Shown here: piece after piece, positions 47,600-59,873 of the stretch
Numbering within the stretch: the first letter of the stretch is position 1
Layout: each line of letters starts with the position of its first letter
NCBI RefSeq assembly: GCF_029867415.1
Contig: NC_081182.1
Location: forward strand, 48,261,317 to 48,325,316
Source of the DNA: Vicia villosa
Taxonomy: Eukaryota; Streptophyta; Magnoliopsida; Fabales; Fabaceae
Direction of reading: 5' to 3'
DNA: 64,000 nt
The notes under the pieces: model-generated
What the model was told of the DNA's origin: nothing
The model's input: the letters and a program-made list of their open reading frames with translations, nothing else
Databases searched by the model: none
Translations under genes and position numbers: made by a program

Positions 47600-49781
47600 T
47601 TTCTGAATTCCCCACTTCACCCCATTCCTCCCCGAGTCTTCGGGTCCACTTGTTTTGTACACAATCTCTCTCCCGGTCTTGATAAACTATCAGCTCGATC
47701 ACTAAAGTGTGTCTTTATTGGTTATCATCGACCCCAAAAAGGTTATCATTGTTATTCACATACTTTACAATGATACCTCGCATCGGCCGATGTTAACTTC
47801 TTCGAGTCTGTTCCATATTTCAAGTTTAGCCAAGTAACTCTAGAACCTTTTCAGGAAAGTACTCCCACACCTCTTCCGGAAGTCCCATTTCCCCCTATCA
47901 TACTTGGGAACCTAGCCTACTAGAGACCCCACCGAATGACCCCCCCAGTTCGCGTCCGCTTCAAACATATCAAGATCATCATCCAACGTCTGTCGTACCT
48001 ATCCCTGAGTTCGTACCTGTCCCCGAGGTCATTGCAGACTCTCCTCTGACGCTCTCGCCATCACCGAATCCTATCTTGCAACCTGAGTTTGATCTTCTGA
48101 TAACCCGTTCGAAAAGGTATACATCAAACCAGAAATCCTTCTCCACATTATATTGATTTATGTTATCACCATCTTTCCCCCTTGCAGTATACTTGTTTGT
48201 CTTCTTTGTCTTATATTTCCATTTCTAAAACTCCAGGTGAAGCATTATCTCACCTTGAGTGAAGGCGAGCAATGATTAATGAAATATGTGCTCTTCAAAG
48301 TCGTGGTACCTGGGAAGTGGTTCCTCTACCCCCTGGGAAATATTTAGTTGGTTTTTATTGGCTCTATATAGTGAAGGTTGGTTCAGATGGTAAGATTGAT
48401 CAATTTAAAGCTCTCTTGGTAGCCAAATGATACTCTCAATTTTTTGGGTTGGATTATGGTGATACCTTCTCGCCTGTAGCCAAGATGACATCTGTTAAAC
48501 TTCTTCTAGCCATTGCAGCCATTAGACATTGGCCTCTTCATCAACTTGACATCAAAAATGCATTTTCACATGGTGATCTTGAAAAGGAAGTGTATATGGA
48601 GAAACCACCTAGGTTTGTTTCTCGGGAGGGTCATCGAATATGGTGTGTAGGCTACACAGGTCTCTTTATGGTCTTAAGCAATCCCCAAGAGCTTTGTTTG
48701 GTAGATTTAGTACTGTAGTACAACAGTTTCGTATAATCCGTAGGGAAGCTGGCCATTTTTTTATCATCACTTAGCCCAAGGATGTATTTATCTTATTGTG
48801 TATGTAGATGATATTGTCATAACTGGTAGTGATCAGCACATAATATTCTAATTGAAACAACATCTCTTTAATCAATTTCAAACAAAACATCTTGGTAAGC
48901 TCCTCTATTTTTTGGGTATTGAGATAGCCCAATCTAAAGAAGGTTTGGTGATTTCTCAGCGGAAATATGCTATGGATATTTTGGAAGAAACATGTTTGTT
49001 GAATGCTAAACCAGTTGATACTTTTATGGATTCAAGTGTCAAACTACTACCCAATCAGGGGGAGCTCTATCTGACTCGGGAAGGTATAAGAGATTGGTTG
49101 GAAAGTTAAATTATCTCACAGTCACTCATCCGGACATTTCTTTTGAAGTCAGCGTGGTAAGTAAGTTCTTAAATTCCCCTTTCCAGGAACACATGAATGT
49201 TGTTATCTGGGTTCTGAGATACATCAAATGTGATCCAGGAAAGGTCTAGTGTATAAAGATAAATGACATACTCAGATAATTGGATACTCCGATGTTGATT
49301 GGGCAGGGTCAACCTTTGATAGACGATCCACCTATGGGTATTTTATACTTGTTGGAGGAAACCTTATATCCTGGAAAAGTAAGAAAAAAATGTAGTTGCA
49401 AGATCAAGTGCCGAGGAAGAGTATAGGGCCATGGCAATGGCAACATGTGAACTCATTTGGTTAAAACAGTTGCTTAAAGAACTTCAAATTGAAAAAGCAA
49501 GACCAATGACACCTGTTTGTGATAATCAAGTTGCATTGCACATTGCTTTAAATCCAGTCTTTCATGAGAGGACCAAACATATTGAGATAGACTGTCACTT
49601 TGTCAAAGAGAAAATTGAATCAGGCGACATCGTCAAAAGCTTTGTCAACTCTAATGATCAATTGCACATGTGTTTACAAAATCCATGCGAAGTCACAGAA
49701 CTAATTATATATGTGGCAAGCTTAATGCCTTTGACTTATATGCTCAAGCTTGAGGGGATGTTGATATTTGTAAATATATAG
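47600..49781 (+). pseudogene. Copia integrase tail, RT and RNase H, broken
   Basis: FGSTCFVHNLSPGLDKLSA and KCVFIGYHRPQKGYHCYSHT at 47630-47770 are the integrase C-terminal to linker segment. RT follows with [16 protein letters not shown] and [16 protein letters not shown] (48450-48590) and VYVDDIVITGS (YVDD at 48801-48812), then LGKLLYFLGIEIAQS. RNase H is seen from 49270 (ARSSAEEEYRAM-like text, CDNQVALHIA, HERTKHIEIDCHFVKEKI). Three or more frame slips and many stops break it. It differs from the element at 791-5707 both in residues and in its short LTR, so it belongs to another Copia lineage. Confidence 0.88.
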
Positions 49782-49927
49782 TGTTAAGAATATTTGTATA
49801 TAGAGTAGTCTCACATAGACTATATCATGTAATTAGTTATAATATCTCTATATATAATAAAGTCTTCTTAGTTCTTTTTAAAACATACGGTTTATTCAAA
49901 TGTCTCTTAGTCTCTCGTATTTTAACA
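49759..49927 (+). repeat. 3' LTR of the Copia fragment, 169 bases
   Basis: TGTTGATATT at the start and TTTTAACA at the end, preceded by the purine-rich CTTGAGGGGA. It contains TCTCTATATATAATAAAG, likely the TATA or polyadenylation region. It is unusually short for an LTR. Confidence 0.75.
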
Positions 49928-50129
49928 GTTTTGAAATTATTACAAGGTATACACATATGACTTTGTTGACTAAAGATAATGATATAGATGTCTAAATGTT
50001 TCTTCATAATTGAAAACTATGATTTTTCTTAAAAACATCCATGTGTTTAACTGCATTTGTTGGAAGATCTACGTGAACTACATGTAAAATATTGTACAAC
50101 ATAATATAAGAAATATAGTCCACTCCAAC
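49928..50129. other. Gene-free spacer
   Basis: AT-rich, nothing recognised. Confidence 0.5.
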
Positions 50130-50720
50130 AAGGAATTAGAGAAAAATGAAAGACAACAATTCCAAAAGCATGGAAACCCCGAAAATGATATTTTTTAAGG
50201 GAAAAATATTTATAAGTAAAGAAAGAACAGAGTCAAAGTACAAAATATGTGGAAGATACTAGACATTCCAAAAATACTATTATAAAAATAAATAATAAGA
50301 AAAATAAAAACAAGAACAAAACAACTAAAAAAGAAATCCAATGACCCAACACTTATAAATAGGTAAAACTCCTAACCCACCTGAAAGAAGCAAAATTTGT
50401 AACCAAGCTCAACCAAAAAACATCATCATCAACACAAAAAGGCCTAAACAAACCTCAAGCTATTAATGGCTCATGCCCAAACAACATTGCTTAGGATGAG
50501 ATTATTCTGTCACTCATAAAATGAACATGCATACCCAAACGACATACCTAGATATAGATTCAAAGAATAGAAGATGCATTGATCGAATAACTCTTTCACG
50601 TTTACCAACTTGCCCGAAAAAAATAGAATTGTTTTGGGACTTCCATATCTACTGAAACACAACATGCCAACTCATTGTAAATAAGGTCTAAAACACCAAT
50701 GAACCCCTAAGGCCATGGAA
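50130..50720 (-). pseudogene. LINE C-terminal remnant
   Basis: The minus strand from about 50680 reads WHVVFQ, a stop, then IWKSQNNSIFFGQVGKRERV and IRSMHLLFFESIS. This is the W...IWK.RN..IF block near the C-terminus of plant L1-type ORF2, downstream of zf-RVT. The remainder down to 50130 is probably 3' UTR. Short and degenerate. Confidence 0.5.
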
Positions 50721-51283
50721 TTGGGGATCCTCAATCCTTCTTGTAGTAAATAAGCTTTGATTATATTCTTATTTAATTTTGATATATTTTCTTGTATACT
50801 AACATTTTTATGTGTAGAAAGTTACACTGTGTATCAAATCTATTGGTATAATCTATCAAAACTTTTATCTCTTAGTTGGTTATTTATTAAATGATATATC
50901 TAAACATATGTGATGCTACTTGTTATGCTTCTTGTTCTTATCTTATAGTTGTTATATGAATCTATATATTGCATTTAAAACTTTATAAGTGTATTTTCTG
51001 TTTATGTGCATGTAAACATTTTAGTATGTGTTATATGCATCTATTTATATATATTCTTCCATCTTATTGTGTCTTGATGGTTGCGTTTTAGTGTTGTTTA
51101 TATTCATGTTTTTTATGCATATGCTGCAATTGACATGTTAGTAGATCATTGTGTCTTTGATATATTATTCTTTCTTTTGTAAATCTTATGTGGCTATTTT
51201 GGCTTATTCTCTTCTAAATTATGCTTAATGTTAGTTGTTTGAGTTTTAGGCTCTTTACTCCCAATATCTTTTTTGTTTTGTCA
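50721..51283. other. Gene-free stretch before an LTR
   Basis: T-rich, likely the eroded 3' internal region of a Copia element. No coding seen. Confidence 0.4.
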
Positions 51284-52590
51284 AAGGGGAGATATTATAA
51301 TATGAGTCTATGTCTATTTTATGCGTTTCATGCAATTATGGTATGGTGAAATATTTATAGGGGAGCAGGGAGCATAGAAATCCTTGATCACATTTTGCTC
51401 ATGCCAACTCAATTCCAATGCAATTTACCAAATATCAAAATGGGGGAGACTAACATTACAGCTCCTAGGGTATCCTTGAGAATTTATGGTTTTGATGTTT
51501 GTCGATTTAATTTTTATTTTAGTAATTGGGTCTCCTCACTGATAGGTCATTGCATACGTCTTAGAATTGAGAGTTTTTTTTATTAAAATGTATTTTGCAT
51601 GCATAAATCAGGAAATTAACTTAAATCCAATGCAAAATTATTCAAGTCAGAAAGTTTGTAACTCGAATTATGAAACTCAAGTCAGCAAAATTGTTGGCTC
51701 ATGAACACTTTTATTCCTTAGAATTTCAGTTCGGGAAACATGACTCGAATAAGAGAAATGTATGACTCGAATCATGAGATTTATGTAAAAATGAATTTTG
51801 GCAGTGGATACGTGGCTCGAGTCACAAATTGTCTTGACTCAAATTTTGATTCAAATCAGAAAAGTACTTGACTTGAATCATGTGCTAGTCATGTGTAAGT
51901 CATGCTTTGAAAGAAAGTCGTAAAATCTAATTATCTTATACTTATTCAAGTCATTCTTTTACTTGACTCAAATCATTTTTTACTTCTCTTGACTCGAATT
52001 AAATGACATTGGAGACTAACTAAATTTCAATGGTTTGTTATTGGAGACTAGACTAGGTGCAATTGAGGACGACACACAAACCAGTATAAATTCTAGTGTT
52101 CAATTTCTTCTATCCCTCTCTTTTAATTTATGCATTATGTGCATGTTCTTAGGTTGTTTATCACTTTCTAGTATTGTATTATTTTAGGGCCTTATAGTTT
52201 TATGGAATTTTATGTTATTAGGTTTATCGTTCATAATATTTTAATGTTTAAGCTTAGGCCCGTGTTAAATCTTGTCTATTAATCATCCTTTCTGGTGATT
52301 ATATATGTACAAACTTTTAATATTAGATTCTTAATTTGATTAATAATTTTTTTTCAAACATCTCATTGTAAATTGAATTTTATTAGTTGAAACGTGGTTT
52401 GTTAATAATTTCATCATTATGATTTTCATTGTATTTTCTATTCATTGAGTAAATCATACAATTAGTCCATAATGCATCTTTCAAAAACTTCTCCCGCACA
52501 TTAATTTTAAAACTTTGATTTTGAAAAAAATTGAAATAATTTTCAATTGGAGAAGGTCTATCCATCCCCTCCCCCTTTAGACTATTCTAT
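51284..52590 (+). repeat. Probable Copia (SIRE-like) 3' LTR with polypurine tract
   Basis: TGTCAAAGGGGAGATATTA near 51279-51297 matches the polypurine tract and LTR start of SIRE/Maximus-like elements (CAAAGGGGGAGATT). The body has iterated ACTCGAATCATG / GACTCGAAT words (51650-52010) as at 16620-16910, and CATCCCCTCCCCCTTTAGAC near 52560 resembles the LTR end. Limits are approximate. Confidence 0.5.
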
Positions 52591-54670
52591 GTCCATATTC
52601 AATCCAGAAACATCAACCATCATATAACCTAAAAAATGGTTCTCACTAGCTCAATTGAAAACCACCAACAACCTTAATATTAAAAAAGTAGAGAAAAACT
52701 CAAGAAAATAGAAAGAGAAATAATAGAAAGCTGAAGAAGGTGACGAGAAGAGGAAAGAAGAAAAAAGCGGAGGGATGCATTTAAAAAGAAAGATGCATTG
52801 GTATAATGCATAAAGGAGAGAAATGGTAAAAATAACATGATGATGAAATTCAATTTGTTAAGGTGCGGGGATGGAATGCATTTTGATAGTGCATGGAAGA
52901 AAAACTACATTTATTTCGCTGATAGAGGTAGTTAAAGTCGGGTTGCTATTACTTTTGTAATTGATATGGGTAACATTATTCCTAATTATATGCTTTAGGT
53001 CCTACAAATAAAAAATAATAATCTTAGTTGTTCTTATTAGGCATGTTCTTGAAAGGATGATATAATTCTTACATCCATATGCAGTTTTTCATTTGTATGA
53101 TTTATATCACTAATTAGCTGATAAATTTTTATGCAATGTTTCATATAAGTGTATTATCAGGATTTGGAAGAAAAATGAGACTAAAAATAACACGAACAAT
53201 AAAAAGTGAACTCCTTCGTTTAGCTTTTTGTTGGGACGAAGAGGGATTGAATAACCCAGAAAATTAAGCTTCCTCGTTTAACTTCTCAATTATAATGGAG
53301 ATGGAATTAACACTTTTATCTCACAAAAATACATTGCCTTTTGTTTTTGTTATTGTTTTTCATAAGTTGGTACAAGAATCTTTCCTCAAGGCCCTTATGA
53401 AAAGATAAAGGAGCCACATAATCCGCCAAAATATAATTACATTCGACTAAGTTAAACAATCAAAACACCTAAGATTAGTCTATACACATGTTTGCTAACG
53501 AGTTCCATCTATAATTGGTACATAATTATATTACAGGACTCCGTGCCAAATTCTCTCCTCCTAGCTCTTGTGCTTGATTAGGTGTGAATATTGACTTTTA
53601 TGCTTGGTTATGTGACCCTCAACTTCATAAAACAAAATTCTTCCTCCAAGCTCCCGCCCTTGGTGAGTGAGTAACTCGGCCTAAAACGTCATCAAGTTGC
53701 GTTCCCCGTCTCTGAGAATACACATTTGGTTAAGTGAGAACATCAACCTTCTATGGTACGCCTATTTATTGTCTAGCAACAAAGTCGGTGAGAATGTGGT
53801 ATTAGGCTTGGGTCAACCCAAAGCCCAATCTTAAGTAATTTTCTCCAAGCCTTTAACTGAAGGAGTCAGGTGACAACATGACTCTGACATTCCATCGGGC
53901 TCGCAGCTTCTTAACGGAGTCAAGTGATGGCTTACGCCAGGCGTTTCATCAGCCTTGTAGATTGGTGAATAAAAATCCCTACCTGGGACTATTTTTTATT
54001 GAAAGTGTTGAATTGTTGATGGGTTTGATGGCATAATTGACTTATAATCATAGTAACTCTAGTTTTTAATGCATTTTTACATCTTTACAAGCGTTGCGGA
54101 GACTTCCTTGCTCTTTAAGGTTGTGCTTTGATCATATTTTTTTGTATCTAAAGTACACACAACTCTAACTCTAAAAAGCCTCTCATTCTTTGTCAATATG
54201 AATTTAAACTTCAGAGTATTTGCATGTGCACCCCCTTCACGAAGGCTAAAGAAGGCGATTTTGACCAACACTCTTTATCCTCTAGTTTTTCGTTGGTGCC
54301 CTAAATCCAAATTCTATATCAAAAAGAGTTTAATATTAAATATATAAAAGAGACGATATGTATCTTCAATCTAATCCTAAATTTGTGACTTGTTGGTACT
54401 CCCAACAATTCTCAACTGTTAGATTTTATGAGTCTATAATTGCACATTGAGTTGCAATATTAGTATCTCAAAAATAATTTTCTCATTTTCTTAAATGTGT
54501 TTCATTTTTGTTCCCACTATATGTTACTTCCACAAGGTTGGTGACAAATTTATTGTTCATACTTGATTCATCTGTTGTTGCCGACAATATGCTACAATAA
54601 CAAGAAAGACCTTAAAAATACACACACAATTTCAATTAATCATGAAAGGACTAATAAATAATTCATATTC
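52591..54670. other. Gene-free stretch
   Basis: No supported gene. 53540-53950 is less AT-rich, with repeated AAGCTCCCGCC/CCTAGCTCTTG and GAGTCAxGTGA words, so it may be an old repeat. The frame at 54077-54271 has no recognised domain. Confidence 0.4.
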
Positions 54671-54679
54671 ATTCATTGA

Positions 54680-55080
54680 TCCATCCATACAATCTACACA
54701 AAATCTATCCAACAACTTATGTTACATGTAACCTCTAAGGCAACAAGAGTCTTATCCTTAACCTTAATTTTCACAACTTTGCACCAAGTGCACGTTATAC
54801 AACAATGGGACGCTCCAAATATTATAGGGACCCAAAAATCCCCACTTTAGAGACCAATTCACCCTCAAGAGTCAGAAATATCACATGGCATGGGATACTA
54901 ATTACCTATAGCATGCCCATAATATATATCAACACCTTCATTCACCCTTTTACCAACCGGCAACCACAATAGAAAATTGTCCAACTTCTTCATAACCATT
55001 CACAATGGTTGGAAACAGCTTTTGATTATGTCCACACACATAAGTTCATGTCAATTTTGACCCCTCAAATCTAAAGTAAC
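54680..55080 (-). pseudogene. Possible decayed coding fragment, unrecognised
   Basis: The minus strand has open, protein-like pieces in different frames: YVCGHNQKLFPTIVNGYEEV, GQFSIVVAGW, then VNEGVDIYYGHAIGN and CTWCKVVKIKVKDKTLVALEV. Stops and frame slips separate them. I do not recognise the family. It may be a relic of a host gene or chance. Confidence 0.3.
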
Positions 55081-56330
55081 ACCTTTTGCGGTGTGCATGG
55101 GTATGCATGGAGCCCATTTTGTGAGTCTTAATCAGATATTGTGTGCTAAGGTTTTTTATACTAAAGAAAAGTTAAATTGTTGTGATTATTAATTTATGTA
55201 GCTGACTTTTTTTTTGTTAGGTTCTTATGAGATTTAAACGTGCATCACCATTCACCACCAATTGAGGAAGAATAAGCCATTTGAAAACATTCTTTGATTA
55301 ATTTGTTTGATCACATTGACATATAGTGTGGACTTTTAAGGTTTGAATCGTTTGACACATGAAAGTCAAGAAGAAAAAAAATACCATTCTTATTACGTTT
55401 ATGATTTTTATCTTTCACAATAACGAATTATTTAAAATATAAATACTATTTTTTTAAAATTATTTAAATTTGAGTTGAACTAATTCAATTTTTCAAATTC
55501 AATTTAGAAAGTTAAAATTGATAATACTTATAAATATATTAGTAATGTACTATATTTAATATAATATGCGATCCTTAAACATTTTTATGTTTATAAATAG
55601 AATTTTGAAATGCGAGTTGAGTGATATGACAACAAATAATTATGCATGATAATATAATTCTTACTAATTAGATATTCATTTCAAATTTGATGTAAAAAAC
55701 CCGCTTTATTTAAGTTTGAATTTTTTTCAATTATAAGATACGAAAATAAATAAGATAATAAAAATACTAGTATTCATTTCATGTTCCATTTATGTTAGTT
55801 TTTATTTTATTATTTAATTTTGATCATTTGAAATACTAGTTGTATGTAAATACTTTGGTATTTTAATTTAACTTTATTATTTGAAATATTTAAAATATAT
55901 CTTTAAAAAATTTCTAAATCGTTTACTTTTTTATTTGTAATGTAACTTAATGTTTGAGAAACAAAATATTTCTATTAAAAAAATATTATGTGTAGAAATT
56001 GGAGCGAAGCGAGGATATCCAAACTTGACATAGACCAGTTTTGGGGCAAAGATACCTAAACCTGACTCAAACTAGTTTAGGATGGGTTTAGAGTTCAATT
56101 CTTCATTTTCGACAAAAATTGGGGCAGAAAATATAGATTTATCAGGTATTTGGATTTAGGTATGAGAAAGGTAAAAATCGTCTCCACCTCGCCCCATTGT
56201 CATGCTTAAATCTATCGAATCTTAAATAAATTTCTATTTCACTTAGAATTTGATTTGGATCTAATTCCATATTTACAAAATTGATCAATATGATGAAGAT
56301 GTATGTCACTTATAAACATTGTGTGATCTT
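55081..56330. other. Gene-free stretch with a MITE-like end
   Basis: CGCCCCATTGTCATGCTT at 56190-56207 is the inverse of the AGCATGACAATGGGGCG tip type seen in the hAT-like MITEs, and 55990-56190 has similar GGGGC-type words. The left end is not clear. Confidence 0.4.
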
Positions 56331-56339
56331 GAGATCTTA

Positions 56340-57332
56340 GATGGAGAAGGTATTTCTTTGTTCATGGGGAACCTTTAGTCTCTGAGTTCTTCTCAGTCAT
56401 CCAAATTTTCCAGTTTAGTAAGGAGAGTGATAGGTGGATATGGAGTCATTGTAAAGATGGTTTTATTTCTCTACGGCGTCAGTTTATTAAGTTCAAGAAA
56501 GCCTTTGTCTTTCTTATGAGGCCTTGTAGCCATTGTGAATCCAACTCTGCCCCTTGTTTGTGATAGTTGGACTTTTCTAAGGTGGTAATTTTTTCCTACT
56601 AGCTTTTGCAAGATATGTTCTTGTCTAGAGAAAACCTATAGAGTGAAAGGTCATTGTTGACCTGGAGGGGGTCTCTTGTATCTTATGTGGGGATTGACTT
56701 GAAGCAACCTCTTATTTATTTCTCACATATAATTTGACTTCTAGTGTTTAGTATATGACTTTTAAGTGGTTAGAGGTGCAGATGGCTCTTCCTAGAGATC
56801 TTATGTCTTATGTCGAATTTTGGAGTTTTTCCTTTCTTTAGGTTTAAATGCTAAGTTAAGAGGGGGTTTTCTTAAGATTTGAAATATTGTGGTATGGACC
56901 ATTTAATCAATGGGTTATGATAAGTTTTTTGTGTTAAGTCATCAAATGTGAAAGAGGCGGAGGATAAAATTTTTTTTTTCCTTGCATTTGATTTCTTAAT
57001 AGATCTATAATGAACTCATCCTCATTTTTTGATTGCCTTCACAATCCTATGTTATGTATGAACCAATAACAGATCAAGAGTTTTTACCTGATCATAGTTA
57101 CTTTGTGATTTTTGGTGTTGCTTTGTCTTATAATTCATTGATAGTGAATCTGAAGGTCTGAGCTCTAGTCAAGTCTCTGTTGGGTGGTGCTCTGTCGTGT
57201 GAGTGTTCGTGAGTTTATGATTCTTTTTGGGAGCACGTTGTTTTTGTGCTCGAATTTTTTCTGGTGCTTTGCTTTTTCTTTTCTCGACACTCATTGTGCC
57301 ATTTGTATAATGTAAGATTTTTTTCTCTTTTC

Positions 57333-57399
<67 letters not shown>
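56340..57399 (+). mobile_element. L1-type LINE remnant with (AT)n tail
   Basis: Plus strand: DRWIWSHCKDGF (56430), then CILCGD with TSYLFLTYN (56670-56740, an eroded zf-RVT finger whose His and last Cys are lost), then FKWLEVQMALPRDLMSYVEFW (56760-56830). A T-rich 3' UTR follows (TTTTTGGGAGCACG, GTGCTTTGCTTTTTC) and ends in an AT microsatellite rather than a poly-A tail. Frame slips and stops throughout. Confidence 0.6.
57335..57399. repeat. (AT)n microsatellite
   Basis: About 65 bases of AT dinucleotides abutting the LINE 3' UTR. Confidence 0.95.
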
Positions 57400-57402
<3 letters not shown>

Positions 57403-58579
57403 TTAAACTCATTAATATATTAATTGAGCCTATTTTTTTTAATTAAAAGATGATACAAAATGAGAACTTTAAATTTTAAAACATCTACGTTAAATTTGAA
57501 ATTTCAAATAGTAACCTTGTTTAAGAGTTGAGACATAATGATTCACATGAACTTATCCTCCCATATTTATTCCCTTACTATGCATCAATTTTGTTCCCTG
57601 TCACTCTCTATTATACAAAAACACATGCTGTGGAGTAAGAGTCAAGAAAATAATTAGTACTTAGTTATTTCATACTCAGAATCTCACGAGAAACTGTCTC
57701 TCTCCTACCACGCCTAACACTGTACCCATCACATTAACACTACTTCTATTTCTTGGTACATCTAGATACTACTTCATCTCTATCACCACAACATAAATTC
57801 TTTTATTGCTAAAATTGTAAATTGCGTAAAGAATATTTCATGCAGATAGATAAAAATTATTCCTTTTGCTTAACTTAAAAATAAGTTGACTTTAAAATTC
57901 AAATATTTATAATGTGGACTTTTATGGGACATTTACGTTTTTTTTCAAATGGGACGGTAATTACGGAACATGAAGATACAAATTTATTAAACAATGGTCA
58001 ATTTTTTAAACTTTATAACTATATTTCTTATAAAAAAAAACTAGTAAAATGAATTGAAAACTTTTTGGTCATCATCACTTCATTCAACATTCTTAAACTT
58101 GATATCATGGCTACTAGGGTCGTCGCAATTATAAGGCCACTAGGCAAATAGGTACTTGTGTCTCACATTGTCTCACTTCTTGGCGATTTCTAAATAAAAT
58201 CAATACTTTTTAAGAAAAAGAAATCAATATAAAATGTTTGTATTGATAGTAAGAATTTTAAAAAATTAGGTATAGAATTAAAAATAATTTATTTTAAATT
58301 CTTTAATCTATACTTTTAGAATGCAAATTAAAATTTTCTATAAAATGCATAAAGATACAATAGATTTTAAAAAGTTAGGCCAAATAATATCGTTGAAGGG
58401 AATTTTATTCATTGCAATACGTCACAGCACTCTATGTGACTCAATATTGCAAATGGTCTAAAGAAAAAGTTCATAATGTCATATTCTCTACCATTTATTT
58501 TAAAATCTAATGGTTCAGATTCATTTTCACGTTCTCACATAAAAATGGAAAATTGTAATGTTTTACGATGATGACCAAG
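57400..58579. other. Gene-free AT-rich stretch
   Basis: No coding region or repeat recognised. Confidence 0.5.
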
Positions 58580-59040
58580 CAAAATAATCTCCCCACCACA
58601 TACTCGAAGTCATCAGAGACACATATCCTTTTTTTATGCCACGACGATGTCTTTCCTACAAGGCCACTACATTGCCTCAATCACAACTAACAACACATGG
58701 ATTCATCTCCCTTGTATTATTCGAAGAGGTCTAGTGATGAAGAAGATGCTCCTAAAATATACGCCTTCGCCCAAAGATGAAAAGATTATCTATCATGCCA
58801 AAAGGTAGCTCGAGAATCCCCTCGGGAAGAATACATATGATGGAAAGACGTAGCTTGTTAATCATATCAAACTAACAGAGGACTTTTTGAACGTTCATGT
58901 AATAGGTGGCCTAGAAAAATGAAAGTTAGTCACCCTCATTCTAAAAATGGGGGCTATGACACAGGTATAAATTTTGAGGGCTGAATCCATTGATTTATAG
59001 AGTAATTTGCGCCTTTGAAGACTTTATTCCTCAACAGTGT
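58580..59040 (+). pseudogene. Eroded internal (pol-end) region of the Ogre-like element
   Basis: Only scattered plus-strand pieces such as FLNVHVIGGLEK near 58890-58920 are protein-like. No RT, RNase H or integrase signature is seen, so the assignment rests on position before the 3' UTR. Confidence 0.3.
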
Positions 59041-59062
59041 TGTTACAACACTCTCAATTATT

Positions 59063-59318
59063 CCTGCATCTTCAAGTGAAAAGTTAATGTTTAAATGAAG
59101 TTTTCCTGCATCATCAAGTGAAATGTTGATGTTCATATGAAGTTTTCTTGCATCTTCAAGTGAAAAATTGATGTTCAGATGAAGTTTTCCTGCATCTTAT
59201 AGGGAAAAGTTGATGTTCAGATGAAGTTTTCCCATGCCTTCAAGTGAAAAGTTGGTATTCAAGTGCTTGTTATTTTTCTTCCTGCTTCTTCAAGTGAAAA
59301 GTTAATGTCCAAATGAAT
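59063..59318. repeat. 42-bp tandem array, five units plus a diverged sixth
   Basis: Units start at 59063, 59105, 59147, 59189 and 59231, exactly 42 bases apart. A further unit starts at 59281 after an 8-base shift. Consensus head CCTGCATCTTCAAGTGAAAA. The period equals 14 codons, so the minus strand stays open across units as KLHLNINFSLEDAG repeats; I treat this as a by-product. Confidence 0.95.
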
Positions 59319-59324
59319 ACATTT

Positions 59325-59612
59325 CTCTACCTTCAGTGAAAGTTGATAGCTCACCATCAGTGAAAGTTGGTGTATCTTGTATTTCTACCTTTAGTGAAAG
59401 TTGGTAGCTCACCATCAGTGAAAGTTGGTGTATCTTTTATTTCTCTACCTTCAATGAGAATTGGTAGCTAACCATCAGTGAAAGTTTGTGTATCTTTTAT
59501 TTCTCTACCTTCAGTGAAATTTGTAGTTAACCATCAGTGAAAGTTGGTGTTATCTTTTATTTCTATACCATTAGTGAAAGTTGGTAGTTCACCTTCAGTG
59601 AAAGTCGGTGGT
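59325..59612. repeat. 60-bp tandem array of paired half-units, five copies
   Basis: CTACCTTCAGTGAAAG-like starts lie near 59327, 59385, 59445, 59505 and 59565. Each unit contains two related halves (TACCTTCAGTGAAAGTTGGT and CACCATCAGTGAAAGTTGGT), so it is a dimer of an older half-unit. Confidence 0.92.
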
Positions 59613-59860
59613 CATTATCCTTTTTACTACCTATGCAAGATATTTTACCCAGCAGGGTTTTCTTTTCTCCAGCGGAACCCATTTTTGTCTTTCCTTAGTT
59701 GTGTTTTGTTTCTCTCCCATGGAAATCATATTCGTTACATCCATAACCATAAGCATATCATGGCATCTTAGGACCAAAAATCGCGTATTTTTAATTTAAA
59801 TTTCTTCAATCACGTTGAGAAGAAGATTTCACTCTTCATATCTCCGGATAGAAGAAATTT

Positions 59861-59873
59861 AAATAGGGGTATC
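59861..59873 (+). promoter_or_regulatory. Polypurine tract of the Ogre-like element
   Basis: AAATAGGGGTATC lies directly before TGTCATACCC, the place where plus-strand DNA synthesis would start. Confidence 0.65.

Larger units (their letters stand above)
47560..49927 (+). mobile_element. Ty1/Copia element, 5'-truncated, with 3' LTR
   Basis: It holds the integrase tail, RT and RNase H in Copia order, then a purine-rich stretch and a short LTR with TG...CA ends. Gag, protease, the integrase core and the 5' LTR are missing. Confidence 0.88.

Noticed and set aside
59544..59799. Plus-strand open frames after the 60-bp array
   Set aside because: They are repeat units running into the element's 3' UTR; no domain is seen.
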